Shown here: positions 23,344 through 32,242 of the stretch, in pieces
Numbering within the stretch: position 1 is the first letter of the stretch
Layout of the letters: every line of letters begins with the position of its first letter
Source: CAYLLD01 sp964425135
GTDB lineage: Bacteria > Pseudomonadota > Alphaproteobacteria > Rhodobacterales > Rhodobacteraceae
Length of the DNA: 40,378 nt
Direction: 5' to 3'
NCBI GenBank assembly: GCA_964425135.1
Contig: CAYRKW010000026.1
Coordinates: forward strand, 1-40,378
Notes under the pieces: model-generated
Told to the model about the DNA's origin: nothing
Seen by the model: only the letters and a program-made list of their open reading frames with translations
The model's database searches: none
Translations under genes and position numbers: made by a program

Positions 23344-24489
23344 ATGATTTCTATACTCATCGGCACCACCAAAGGTGCATTTATCCTCAAAGGCGATGCC
23401 AATCGGGCGAGTTGGGTCGTGAACGGGCCGTATTGTGACGGCTGGCCGATCAACCATATTGTCGGTGATCCCACCGATGGAACGCTACTCGCCGGGGGTG
23501 GCGGGGATTGGTATGGCGCGGGTATTTGGCGCTCCTGTGATGGTGGGGAAACATGGGCGCTGACGCGGCTTAGCAAGGGTGAGCAGGATGCCTGGGCGGC
23601 GAATGATCCCGAGTTTGCCAAGATGATCGGATGGAGCGAGCAAGCGCTGCCGTTTGATGACGAGATCAAGCAGATTTGGTCGCTTAATGCTCACGGTGGC
23701 CGCTATTTTGCAGGCACCAAGCCGGCGCAGCTTCTGACCAGCACGGATGGGCAAACCTGGTCCAAAAACGATGCGTTGAGCGATTTTCCGGGGCGCAAGG
23801 ATTGGAACGGCGGGGCGGCGGGGCTGATTTTGCACACGATTGTCCCCTCGATGGACGATCCGCAAAAGCTGTGGCTCGGTATCTCTGCCGCAGGCGTCTT
23901 TGCCAGTGAGGACGGGGGCGCGCGTTGGGAGCGGCGCAATCGTCTGTCAAACGCACACGATTGCGGCGATCATCATCACCCTGCCGCGCCGCGCGATGGC
24001 GAGACGGGGCATTGTGTACACAATATGATGCGAGCGAACGGCGCGGGCGATCTGCTCTATCAGCAAAATCACCACGGGGTGTGGCGATCGTCGGATGGGG
24101 GGCGCAGTTGGGATGATATCACGGATGGTTTGCCCTCGACCTTCGGATTTCCAATTCGCGTGCATCCGCGCGACCCGGAGACACTCTGGACGATCCCGTT
24201 GAACGGGGATGATGCGGGTCGCTATCCCCCTGATGCGGCGGCGGCGGTTTGGAAATCGACGGATGGTGGGAAGAGCTGGAGCGCCAAACGCGATGGCTTG
24301 CCGCAAAAGGCGTGCTTTTTCACCGTGCTGCGTCAGGCGATGGCTGGGGATGAGATGGAGCCTGCGGGGATATATTTCGGTACCAATAGCGGGTCGGTTT
24401 TCGCGAGTGTGGATGAAGGGGAAAGCTGGGACGAGATTGCGCGGCATTTGCCGACGGTGCTGTCGGTGGAGGTTTTGGAGAGAGCGTAA
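23344..24489 (+). CDS. Asp-box (BNR/sialidase-like) beta-propeller protein
   Basis: 381 residues from ATG 23344 with GGGGAG 7 nt upstream. At least six Asp-box motifs (S-x-D-x-G-x-T/S-W type) are visible: SCDGGETW, STDGQTW, SEDGGARW, SSDGGRSW, STDGGKSW and SVDEGESW, spaced as the blades of a VPS10/BNR-type propeller. It begins MISILIGTTKGAFILKGDAN with no signal peptide, so it is probably cytoplasmic. A His-rich loop HDCGDHHHP near residues 205-213 could bind metal. Asp-box propellers include sialidases, but no sialidase catalytic set is recognisable, so the enzyme name often given ('exo-alpha-sialidase') is not supported. Confidence 0.82.
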   Translation: MISILIGTTKGAFILKGDANRASWVVNGPYCDGWPINHIVGDPTDGTLLAGGGGDWYGAGIWRSCDGGETWALTRLSKGEQDAWAANDPEFAKMIGWSEQALPFDDEIKQIWSLNAHGGRYFAGTKPAQLLTSTDGQTWSKNDALSDFPGRKDWNGGAAGLILHTIVPSMDDPQKLWLGISAAGVFASEDGGARWERRNRLSNAHDCGDHHHPAAPRDGETGHCVHNMMRANGAGDLLYQQNHHGVWRSSDGGRSWDDITDGLPSTFGFPIRVHPRDPETLWTIPLNGDDAGRYPPDAAAAVWKSTDGGKSWSAKRDGLPQKACFFTVLRQAMAGDEMEPAGIYFGTNSGSVFASVDEGESWDEIARHLPTVLSVEVLERA

Positions 24490-24505
24490 GTACAGGCCTG
24501 CTGTG

Positions 24506-24530
24506 GGAGGCCCCGGATCAGGTCCGGGGC
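24506..24530. repeat. Second copy of the REP-like palindrome
   Basis: GCCCCGGA-TCAGG-TCCGGGGC (24510-24530), preceded by GGAG. It matches the reverse complement of 9021-9045 at all but one of 25 positions, so it is the same dispersed element in the opposite orientation. It lies just after the Asp-box protein gene. Confidence 0.75.
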
Positions 24531-24600
24531 GGAGCGCGTTATGTTTGCGCGATCAGCCCATCGGTGCCGCGCTGGGGCGCGGCGCGATTTAAGGGTGATT

Positions 24601-24624
24601 TGAGTATTTTTGGAAAGATGAAAG
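24601..24624. repeat. Possible dispersed short sequence GAGTATTTTTGGAAAGATGA
   Basis: A single copy in this window, about 70 bp after the REP-like element. From memory, closely similar strings (GAGTATTTTTGGAAAGATGA and variants) recur in intergenic regions of Roseobacter-group genomes with no assigned role. Within this window I see no second copy, so the repeat call rests on recall alone. Confidence 0.35.
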
Positions 24625-24737
24625 CGGGGTAGCGTGTTATCGCGTTTTCAGTTTACATTGAACCCCTTGTTCGCTGCCGCTCGCTTTGCTCGGACGCGAA
24701 TAGCGATACGCGTACACCTATGAAAACTGGAAACGCT

Positions 24738-25445
24738 TTAGCTGGCGAAAGCGGCTTCCAGGGCAATTTCGACCATGTCGCCGAAGGAGCGTTCGCGCTG
24801 ATCGGAGGGGAGAGATTCGCCGGTGCCCAGGTGGTCGGATACGGTGAGAACGGCCAGCGCACGGCGATTGTAGCGGGCGGCGAGGGTGTAAAGCTCTGCC
24901 GCTTCCATCTCAACCCCGAGGATGCCATGGCGGGTCATTTGCGCGTTCAGATCCGGGCGTTCGTCATAGAAGACATCCGCCGAATAGATGCCGCCAACAT
25001 GGGTCGCAACATCGCGGGTTTGCGCGGCGCGATGGGCGGCCTGGAGCAAGCCCCAGTCGGCACAGGGGGCGAAGTTAACCTCTTTAAAAATTCCGAGCGA
25101 GGGGGTGGAGATGGAGGAGCAGGTCATGGCGAGGATCACATCACGAATGCCGACGTTTTCGGCCATTCCGCCGCATGAGCCGATTCGGATCAGGGTTTGG
25201 GCGTCATAGTCCTTGATCAGTTCGTTGGCGTAGATTGAGAGCGAGGGCATCCCCATGCCCGACCCCTGGATCGTGACCGGATTGCCCTGCCATGTTCCGG
25301 TGAAGCCAAGCATTCCGCGCACTTCGTTGATGCAGGTTGCGCCCTCAAGGAAGGTCTCCGCTGCCCATCTGGCGCGATAGGGATCGCCGGGCATGAGCAC
25401 GGTTGGGGCGATGTCGCCTTTCTTGGCACCGATATGGATGGTCAT
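24738..25445 (-). CDS. deoD: Purine-nucleoside phosphorylase, DeoD type
   Basis: 235 residues. It phosphorolyses purine (deoxy)nucleosides to base and (deoxy)ribose-1-phosphate in the cytoplasm, for salvage. The start MTIHIGAKKGDIAPTVLMPG then DPYRAR matches hexameric DeoD, with His4 and Arg24 in the phosphate/ribose sites. RIGSCGG near 87-93, EMEAAELYTLAA near 180-191 and TVSDHL with the catalytic Asp near 204 are all present. Start ATG 25445. Its neighbour ecm is on the same strand 57 bp upstream, so they may be co-transcribed though functionally unrelated. Confidence 0.96.
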   Translation of the reverse strand: MTIHIGAKKGDIAPTVLMPGDPYRARWAAETFLEGATCINEVRGMLGFTGTWQGNPVTIQGSGMGMPSLSIYANELIKDYDAQTLIRIGSCGGMAENVGIRDVILAMTCSSISTPSLGIFKEVNFAPCADWGLLQAAHRAAQTRDVATHVGGIYSADVFYDERPDLNAQMTRHGILGVEMEAAELYTLAARYNRRALAVLTVSDHLGTGESLPSDQRERSFGDMVEIALEAAFAS

Positions 25446-25502
25446 GGGGCATGTCTCCTGCTTTGGCGGGAGTATGCCTTTGCGCAGCGATAGATGCCAG
25501 TG

Positions 25503-27470
25503 CTACTCGGCGGCGATGGGCTGCGCGCCGGAGATCAGCTCGACGATATCAAACATGATCGGGTTCAGTTCGAAGTCTTTGGGGGTGTAGACTTTGGCGA
25601 CGCCCATCGCCCTGAGTTGTGCCGCGTCGTCGTCGGGGATGATGCCGCCGACAACGACGGGGATGCTCAGCCGCTCGGATTTGAGGCGATTGAGCACGTC
25701 CTGAACAAGCGGCAGGTGCGAGCCGGAGAGGATTGACAGACCGATAACGTCCACGCCGTCGCGTTTGGCAGCGGCGACGACTTCTTGAGGTGTCAGGCGA
25801 ATGCCCTCATAGGTCACATCCATCCCCGCATCGCGGGCGCGCACGGCGATCTGTTCGGCGCCATTGGAATGGCCGTCCAGTCCCGGTTTGCCGACGACGA
25901 TTTTCGGCGAGCGGCCCAGCGCATCGGCGAGCGAGGCGACAGCGGCACGGATATCATCGAGCCCTTCGGCTGAATTGGATACGGCTTTGGACACGCCCGT
26001 GGGCGCACGGAACTCGCCATGCACGGCGCGCATGATCGTGCCCCATTCGCCTGTCGTCACCCCTGCCCGCGCGCAGGCAATCGATGGTTCCATGATGTTG
26101 CGGCCCGATTGCGCCGCCTCGCGCAGATCGGCCAGCGCGGATTTGACCGCCGTCTGATCGCGCGCCGCGCGCCATTCGCCCAAGCGCTGGATTTGCTCTG
26201 CCTCGACCGCCGGATCGACAACCATGATCCCGCCATCGCCGGATGTGAGCGGGCTTTCTTCGGTTTCGACGAATTTGTTCACCCCTACCACAGTGGTCTC
26301 GCCGCGTTCGATCTTGCCGACCCGTTCTGCATTGGACGCGACGAGACGGCCCTTCATATATTCGATGGAGGCAACCGCGCCGCCCATGCCTTCGATGGTC
26401 GCAAGCTCTTCGCGGGCGGCGATTTTGAGTGCTTCGACTTTTGCATCGACCGCTGGATTGCCGTCAAAGAGGTCTTCGTATTCCAGAAGATCGGTCTCAA
26501 AGGCCATGATCTGCTGCATGCGCATGGACCATTGCTGATCCCATGGGCGCGGCAGGCCAAGTGCTTCGTTCCATGCGGGCAGTTGCACGGCGCGGGCGCG
26601 GGCGTTTTTCGACAGGGTGACGGCGAGCATTTCGATCAGGATACGGTAGACGTTGTTTTCGGGTTGCGGTTCGGTCAGGCCAAGCGAGTTGACCTGAACG
26701 CCGTAGCGGAACCGGCGCTGTTTGGGGTCAGCCACGCCATAACGGTCGCGGCAGATCTCATCCCACAGATCGACGAAGGCGCGCATTTTGCACATCTCGG
26801 TCACAAAGCGGATCCCTGCGTTCACGAAAAAGGAGATGCGGCTGACGACGGTTGGAAAATCCTCGGCAGGCACCTGTCCGCGCACCTGATCAAGGACGGC
26901 AATTGCGGTGGCGAGGGCATAGGCCAGCTCCTGCTCGGGTGTCGCGCCTGCCTCTTGCAGGTGGTAGGAGCAGATGTTCATCGGGTTCCATCTGGGCACC
27001 GCCTTGTAGCAATATTCGGCCACATCACCGATCAGTTTGAGCGATGGCCCGGGCGGCAGCATATAGGTTCCGCGGCTGAGATATTCCTTGATAATGTCGT
27101 TTTGTACGGTGCCTTGCAGTTTGGACACATCGGCCCCCTGCTCTTGCGCCGCTGCGATGTAGAGCGCCAGAAGCCAAGGCGCAGGGGCGTTGATGGTCAT
27201 CGACGTATTCATCTGATCGAGCGGGATCTGGTCGAAGAGCGCCTTCATATCCCCCAGATGGCAGACCGGAACACCGACCTTACCGACCTCGCCGCGCGCC
27301 AGCACATGATCACTGTCATAGCCGGTTTGCGTGGGGAGATCGAAGGCGACCGAGAGGCCCGTCTGCCCTTTCGCCAGGTTGGAGCGATAGAGCGCATTTG
27401 AGGCGGCTGCGGTGGAATGACCGGCATAGGTTCGGATCAACCACGGGCGGTCTTTTCTAGCTTCCGACAT
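25503..27470 (-). CDS. ecm: (2R)-ethylmalonyl-CoA mutase, B12-dependent
   Basis: 655 residues, the Ecm length. It converts (2R)-ethylmalonyl-CoA to (2S)-methylsuccinyl-CoA in the ethylmalonyl-CoA pathway for acetyl-CoA assimilation. The N-terminal CoA-mutase barrel begins near DRPWLIRTYAGHSTAAASNA and includes AFDLPTQTGYDSDH, TMSINAPA-type TMTINAPA, and ISFFVNAG. The C-terminal cobalamin domain contains the base-off motif DGHSNG (Asp532-His534-Gly537) followed by LSILSGSH and VVVGGIIPDDD. It was called Ecm rather than methylmalonyl-CoA mutase because ccr lies close by and the whole enzyme is one short chain; sequence-specific residues were not tested. ATG 27470 with GGAG upstream. No B12 riboswitch is evident upstream. 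Confidence 0.92.
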   Translation of the reverse strand: MSEARKDRPWLIRTYAGHSTAAASNALYRSNLAKGQTGLSVAFDLPTQTGYDSDHVLARGEVGKVGVPVCHLGDMKALFDQIPLDQMNTSMTINAPAPWLLALYIAAAQEQGADVSKLQGTVQNDIIKEYLSRGTYMLPPGPSLKLIGDVAEYCYKAVPRWNPMNICSYHLQEAGATPEQELAYALATAIAVLDQVRGQVPAEDFPTVVSRISFFVNAGIRFVTEMCKMRAFVDLWDEICRDRYGVADPKQRRFRYGVQVNSLGLTEPQPENNVYRILIEMLAVTLSKNARARAVQLPAWNEALGLPRPWDQQWSMRMQQIMAFETDLLEYEDLFDGNPAVDAKVEALKIAAREELATIEGMGGAVASIEYMKGRLVASNAERVGKIERGETTVVGVNKFVETEESPLTSGDGGIMVVDPAVEAEQIQRLGEWRAARDQTAVKSALADLREAAQSGRNIMEPSIACARAGVTTGEWGTIMRAVHGEFRAPTGVSKAVSNSAEGLDDIRAAVASLADALGRSPKIVVGKPGLDGHSNGAEQIAVRARDAGMDVTYEGIRLTPQEVVAAAKRDGVDVIGLSILSGSHLPLVQDVLNRLKSERLSIPVVVGGIIPDDDAAQLRAMGVAKVYTPKDFELNPIMFDIVELISGAQPIAAE

Positions 27471-27682
27471 CGACTGCGACTCCGTTCAACTCAAAATTGC
27501 TGCACCGCACCAGTAATAAAGTTTCTCAAACTCAAATTCAAACGATATTTAATTATCAATCACCAACTTGTGCATCAAAGAGGGACCTGTGGCGGGGCTG
27601 CATATGTAAGCGCTGGAAAAAACAGTGGAATTATGTGATGCTACGCACAGTTTCGCACAATAGCATTAGTTAACACACACAG

Positions 27683-30307
27683 ATGATGGCTCCGATTTTT
27701 AATGTGATCCGAACGATCTGGCGCGAATTTGAGCGGTTCGTCACCAACAGTTTCGGCACATTCCTGTTCTGCGTGGTGCTCGGCCTGATCCTTGCCGGAG
27801 CGGTCGGCACGGGCATGGGCATTCCGGGCCTCTTCCGCAATCCGGCGCATATCTCTAGCTGGTACTTGGGAAACGGCGAGTTTTCACCGGCGTTTTGGAC
27901 AGCGTTCTTCGTTTACTACCTGTCGTTCATGGTTTTTGTGATCGTTCGCTTTTGGGAATCCCGAAGCGCGTCGCGCGATGCCGCTGATGAATTTAACGAG
28001 AATTCGGGTCATCACTCAAAGCATCGTAAAAATTCCCACGCCTTGCGCCGGCACATTTGGGAGAACCAGAGGCGTCCTGCGTCTTTTGTGAAATACGGGC
28101 TGATCTATGCGCTCAAGTTCAGACGGCCGTTCTTTTTGCATCTGTTCCTGATGCTGTGCTGGACGCTCAGCCCGCAGACCGTTGTGGTGCCGGTGCTCGA
28201 TATTCTGTTTGGCTCGATCCTGGGCTGGCTGTTTTCGCTGGTGCTGGTGATCATCTCGCTTTTCCTGTCGAACCTGACGCTAACAGAACAGAGTTTTCAA
28301 ACCGCCACGCCGCTGACGGCAAAGAACGCGCTTTTCGCGGACGGGATTGCGCAGCTTCTCGTTGCCTTTGGCGGGTATTTTGTGCTGGCAGGTGTCGATT
28401 GGGCGTTTCCGGTCAATGTCTATATTTTCCTCTTTCTGACGCTCACGTTCATGCTTGCGAATTTCGCGATCTGGTGGTGGAACGCCTCGCGCTGGATCAT
28501 CATCGGGCTGGCGGCGGGGTATTTTCTTGTGCCGCTCATCGTGGACAATGTCATTCTGGCGTCGATTTGCGTGATGCTGGCGGCAACGGCGACGATCTGG
28601 TGGTCGGCGTCGCGGTGGTTTGTTCTGGGGATTGTGGCCGGTTTTGTCCTCGTTCCGGCCAATGAGTTCACATTCGATGGGATTCTCGATCAGAACGGGG
28701 AGCCCTATTACGCACAAAACGCGCGTCTGACGCTTGGTGAGCGCCGCGTTGATCTGCCGTTCAGCAAGCGCATCTTCAAACCGGGTGAGGGGTATGTGGA
28801 GCGCAAAGAGATTTTCGCGCCGCTTGATACCTGTTCGGATGAGACCAACAAGCCTGATCTTTTGATGCCGACCCAGGCGCTTGAAAACTGGCGCCGCCGA
28901 ATGGTTGTTGAAGGGCGCGAGCGGCGCAAGATGGTGATTGTGGCAACCTCTGGCGGTGCGTATCGCGCGGCCTATTGGACGGCGATGATCGTGGATGAGC
29001 TCAAGCGACAGTCAGACACGGTGCGCCGGACATCGAAGGTTACGCATCTTGCAAATCTGGCCGAGTCTATCCGGCTTGTGACAGGCGCATCGGGCGGGAT
29101 GGTGGCGGGCGCCTATTTCACCGCGCTTGCCGATAATCCTCAGACGCGCCGGTTCGATACCCGCTCGATTGAAGCTTTTATGGACAGCGATATTCGTGGC
29201 GTAGCGGGTGAGCAGGCTGACCAGATCGATGAGGTTCCCCGTGACAGTCTGACCCGCGTTGCGCGCCAGTTGATGCGGCAGGATATTCCGGGTCTGTTTT
29301 TCCCGTTTGCCAGAGACAATGACCGCGGAAAAGCGCTGGAGCGTCAGTGGGAATATATCCATGGGATCAATTTCGGTGATCTCGTGCATGGCGAGCGTGC
29401 CGGGTGGCGGCCATCGATTATTTTCTCGCCAATGCTGGTCGAGACCGGTGAGCCGCTTCTGATCAGCAATCTGAACCTGCAATCGATGCAGCAATTTCGC
29501 GGAAACGAGTCGCAGATATTCTTCGATCTGTTCCCCTGTTCGCAGCACCAGTTCAACCTGGCGACCGCTGTGCGCATGAATGCGACCTTCCCCTATATCA
29601 CGCCTGCTGTATCTTTGCCGACGGACCCGGAGCGGCGGGTTGTCGATGCGGGGTATTACGACAACTTCGGGATGGCGACGGCGACGGCCTATCTGTCGGA
29701 CCCAAAGGTGCGCAAATGGATCATGGCCAATATCGATGATGTGATTATCATCGAAATTCGCGCCTTCCCGACAGGATTGGCGGGCGAGCTGGCCTGTTCG
29801 GGAAAACCGCATGAGGCGTTCGACAGCGATGCGGTTTCCGACAAGTTTAGCGAGCTGTTCTCCGAAGAAGAGTGGTATCAGGCGGCCCATGACGGCGATC
29901 TGGATGCGCGTGAGCGCTATAATGTCGAGGGTGAGCTCTATTCCTTCTTTGAAAGCTGGAAGGACATTATGACCGAGAAGCCGTCGAATTTGGAGCAAAT
30001 GGAATGGCTGACGAACCCTATTGAAGCGGCGATTTCGGCGCGGTCGGCGTCCATGGTGTTTCGCAACAGCCAAGCGCTCGACAAGGTGCGGCTGCTTTAT
30101 GAGGACAAGACGCGGATCAGTTCCGTGGTGTTCGTCAATAATTCCAAGGCCAGTTTGAACTGGTATCTGACCAGCCGCGAGATTGAGAGCATGCGGGCCT
30201 GTTTTGAAAACCAGTGGTCGCTGAATTATCAGACGCTGGTCAATCTTTGGAATGCGCCGCCGCGCGAGCTGGATGATGAGCGATCGGTGCGCTCGTCCTA
30301 TAAGTAG
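27683..30307 (+). CDS. Patatin-like phospholipase fused to a multi-pass membrane domain
   Basis: 874 residues. The N-terminal third has about 8-10 membrane helices (first about 24-47 and 72-92, then 150-340). It includes an internal duplication: IWWWNASRWIIIGLAAGYFL at residue 263 and IWWSASRWFVLGIVAGFVLV at residue 305, period 42. The cytoplasmic patatin domain (about 410-690) has ATSGGAYRAAYW as the oxyanion region, nucleophile VTGASGGMVAGAYF (Ser470), and VDAGYYDNFGM with Asp655, a DAG variant of DG[GA]. It probably hydrolyses membrane lipids. It lies between ecm and ccr on the ccr strand. Tandem ATGs at 27683/27686. Confidence 0.87.
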   Translation: MMAPIFNVIRTIWREFERFVTNSFGTFLFCVVLGLILAGAVGTGMGIPGLFRNPAHISSWYLGNGEFSPAFWTAFFVYYLSFMVFVIVRFWESRSASRDAADEFNENSGHHSKHRKNSHALRRHIWENQRRPASFVKYGLIYALKFRRPFFLHLFLMLCWTLSPQTVVVPVLDILFGSILGWLFSLVLVIISLFLSNLTLTEQSFQTATPLTAKNALFADGIAQLLVAFGGYFVLAGVDWAFPVNVYIFLFLTLTFMLANFAIWWWNASRWIIIGLAAGYFLVPLIVDNVILASICVMLAATATIWWSASRWFVLGIVAGFVLVPANEFTFDGILDQNGEPYYAQNARLTLGERRVDLPFSKRIFKPGEGYVERKEIFAPLDTCSDETNKPDLLMPTQALENWRRRMVVEGRERRKMVIVATSGGAYRAAYWTAMIVDELKRQSDTVRRTSKVTHLANLAESIRLVTGASGGMVAGAYFTALADNPQTRRFDTRSIEAFMDSDIRGVAGEQADQIDEVPRDSLTRVARQLMRQDIPGLFFPFARDNDRGKALERQWEYIHGINFGDLVHGERAGWRPSIIFSPMLVETGEPLLISNLNLQSMQQFRGNESQIFFDLFPCSQHQFNLATAVRMNATFPYITPAVSLPTDPERRVVDAGYYDNFGMATATAYLSDPKVRKWIMANIDDVIIIEIRAFPTGLAGELACSGKPHEAFDSDAVSDKFSELFSEEEWYQAAHDGDLDARERYNVEGELYSFFESWKDIMTEKPSNLEQMEWLTNPIEAAISARSASMVFRNSQALDKVRLLYEDKTRISSVVFVNNSKASLNWYLTSREIESMRACFENQWSLNYQTLVNLWNAPPRELDDERSVRSSYK

Positions 30308-30484
30308 GCTCGCGCGCCGGAGTTTCAGGGTCGTTTCAGCGCTTAAATCACAGATTTCATTGCACTGCACAAAATAGCTTGCCTGAATCGACATGTAATG
30401 TCATTAATGATTCTGGCGCATTTGAGTAATTTTATTGCGCAAGATTGGCAAAAACGATCTGTGGAACGATGAGTGGAACAGAAA

Positions 30485-31783
30485 ATGGCACCTTTGGATA
30501 TCGCGGCAACCGTCCCGCACTATGATGCACCGCAAAAAGATTTGTATGAAATGGGGGAAATCCCGCCACTGGGTCATGTCCCGGCGCAAATGTACGCCTG
30601 GGCGATCCGCAAAGAGCGGCATGGAGAGCCGGATACAGCGATGCAGCTTGAGGTGGTTGATACGCCGAAGCTGGACAGCCACGAAGTGCTGGTGCTGGTG
30701 ATGGCCGCAGGGATCAATTATAATGGCGTTTGGGCTGCTTTGGGCGTGCCGATCTCGCCGTTTGACGGTCACAAAGCGCCGTTCCACATCGCCGGATCAG
30801 ACGCTGCCGGGATCGTTTGGGCGATTGGTGACAAGGTCACGCGCTGGAAAGTGGGTGACGAAGTTGTCATCCATTGCAACCAGGATGACGGTGATGACGA
30901 GCATTGTAACGGCGGCGATCCGATGTTCTCGCCCAGCCAGCGCATCTGGGGATATGAGACCCCCGATGGGTCATTTGCGCAGTTCACCAACGTGCAAGCA
31001 CAGCAGCTGATGCCGCGTCCACAGCATCTGAGCTGGGAAGAGGCAGCGTGTTATACGCTGACGCTGGCAACAGCCTACCGTATGCTGTTCGGCCATCACC
31101 CGCATGAGTTGAAACCCGGTCAGAATGTGCTGGTATGGGGCGCGTCGGGTGGACTTGGCTCTTATGCGATCCAGTTGATCAACACGGCTGGCGCGAATGC
31201 CATTGGTGTTATCTCCGACGAGGATAAACGCGAATTTGTTATGGGGTTGGGGGCCAAAGGGGTCATCAACCGCAAGGATTTCAACTGCTGGGGGCAATTG
31301 CCCACGGTGAACACGCCTGAATATGCGGAATGGTTCAAAGAGGTCCGCAAGTTCGGCAAGGCCATCTGGGACATCACCGGCAAAGGCAACAATGTCGATA
31401 TGGTGTTCGAACACCCCGGCGAGGCGACGATGCCAGTGTCGAGCTTTGTGGTTAAGAAGGGCGGTATGGTTGTGATCTGTGCTGGCACCACCGGCTATAA
31501 TCTGACCATCGATGCGCGCTATTTGTGGATGCACCAAAAGCGTGTGCAGGGGAGCCATTTTGCCAATCTCAAGCAGGCGTCATCTGCCAACCAGTTGATG
31601 CTGGAGCGTCGTCTTGATCCGTGCATGTCCGAGGTGTTCGAATGGAACGACTTGCCCGCGGCCCATATGAAGATGCGCCGCAACGAGCATAAGCCAGGAA
31701 ATATGGCTGTTCTGGTGTGCTCACCAATAACGGGATTAAAAACATTTGAAGACACGCTTGAGGCGAGTGGCGCAATAGGCTAA
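30485..31783 (+). CDS. ccr: Crotonyl-CoA carboxylase/reductase
   Basis: 432 residues, very close to the Rhodobacter sphaeroides enzyme. It reductively carboxylates crotonyl-CoA with NADPH and CO2 to (2S)-ethylmalonyl-CoA, the key step of the ethylmalonyl-CoA pathway. MDR-superfamily fold: N-terminal MYAWAIRKERHGEPDTAMQL, GINYNGVWAALG, zinc-less catalytic region HCNQDDGDDEHCNGGDPMFS, and NADPH-binding VLVWGASGGLGSYAIQLI about 217-234. VFEHPGEATMPVSSFVV and the WMHQKR-QGSHFANLKQA region are characteristic. ATG 30485 is chosen; GTG 30473 would add four residues. A terminator follows at 31811-31838. Confidence 0.97.
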   Translation: MAPLDIAATVPHYDAPQKDLYEMGEIPPLGHVPAQMYAWAIRKERHGEPDTAMQLEVVDTPKLDSHEVLVLVMAAGINYNGVWAALGVPISPFDGHKAPFHIAGSDAAGIVWAIGDKVTRWKVGDEVVIHCNQDDGDDEHCNGGDPMFSPSQRIWGYETPDGSFAQFTNVQAQQLMPRPQHLSWEEAACYTLTLATAYRMLFGHHPHELKPGQNVLVWGASGGLGSYAIQLINTAGANAIGVISDEDKREFVMGLGAKGVINRKDFNCWGQLPTVNTPEYAEWFKEVRKFGKAIWDITGKGNNVDMVFEHPGEATMPVSSFVVKKGGMVVICAGTTGYNLTIDARYLWMHQKRVQGSHFANLKQASSANQLMLERRLDPCMSEVFEWNDLPAAHMKMRRNEHKPGNMAVLVCSPITGLKTFEDTLEASGAIG

Positions 31784-31810
31784 ACTCTTTTCGTGCGTGT
31801 GTGTTAGAAT

Positions 31811-31838
31811 CGGGCGAATTTCATGTTGAATTCGCCCG
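31811..31838. terminator. Probable terminator after ccr
   Basis: Perfect 10-bp stem CGGGCGAATT / AATTCGCCCG with loop TCATGTTG, followed by GGTTTC. The U tract is short, so it is a weak rho-independent terminator or a stabilising 3' hairpin. Confidence 0.65.
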
Positions 31839-31971
31839 GTTTCAAACACCCACTTCCCCCAAAATCCGGTACAAATTCCAAATTCAGCCACTTATTGGAC
31901 CTCACCTCGCTATTTTAGGGTAGTGGCACTCAGCGAATATTTTTGGCCTAATATACGTGCTACATTTGTAG

Positions 31972-31986
31972 TTAATTGTTTGTTAA
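31972..31986. promoter_or_regulatory. CtrA-type binding site (TTAA-N7-TTAA)
   Basis: TTAATTGTTTGTTAA, continuing ACC, matches the alphaproteobacterial CtrA consensus TTAA-N7-TTAAC exactly. It ends 19 bp before ATG 32006, upstream of the small ORF and luxR. CtrA is a master response regulator whose link with quorum sensing is described in Rhodobacterales such as Dinoroseobacter. Binding here is inferred from the consensus only. Confidence 0.6.
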
Positions 31987-32005
31987 CCAATCTAAATGAG
32001 TGTCG

Positions 32006-32242
32006 ATGATGCAAAACGAATGGATGATAGACGTACTAAAGGATCTTAGGTCTTTGGCGCTGGAACACGCCATGCCGCAGTTCGCTGAAAGTCTGGATGA
32101 CGTCATCATGGTGGCAGCGCTCGAAGTATCGGCGCGGTCGGATAAGATGGATGCGTCACGGGGACATGACACAAAAAATTACGAGATTTCTGGAACGGGT
32201 AACGGAGGTGGACAACGAGTCCCAGCTCCAGACGCTTGTTGA
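32006..32242 (+). CDS. Small conserved-type hypothetical protein upstream of and overlapping luxR
   Basis: 78 residues from ATG 32006 (or GTG 32000, ATG 32003 in the same frame). The first 45 residues MQNEWMIDVLKDLRSLALEH, AMPQFAESLDDVIMVAALEV form two predicted amphipathic helices. From memory, similar small proteins (W-I-DVL-DLR...LAE-LDD pattern) occur in other Rhodobacterales. The C-terminal 30 residues overlap luxR by 77 bp and look like non-conserved sequence, so the true stop may have been lost by a frameshift. It lies just after the CtrA site and may be a regulator or partner of luxR; the function is unknown. Confidence 0.6.
   Translation: MMQNEWMIDVLKDLRSLALEHAMPQFAESLDDVIMVAALEVSARSDKMDASRGHDTKNYEISGTGNGGGQRVPAPDAC

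Noticed and set aside
26019..27401. 460-codon plus-strand open frame opposite ecm
   Set aside because: GC-rich shadow of a well-conserved gene; no RBS-supported start and no domain.
27471..27682. Cobalamin riboswitch controlling ecm
   Set aside because: The region between ecm and the patatin gene shows no B12-box or the long structured leader expected.
29012..30394. 460-codon minus-strand open frame opposite the patatin gene
   Set aside because: Arg/Ile-rich shadow product; the plus frame has catalytic patatin motifs.
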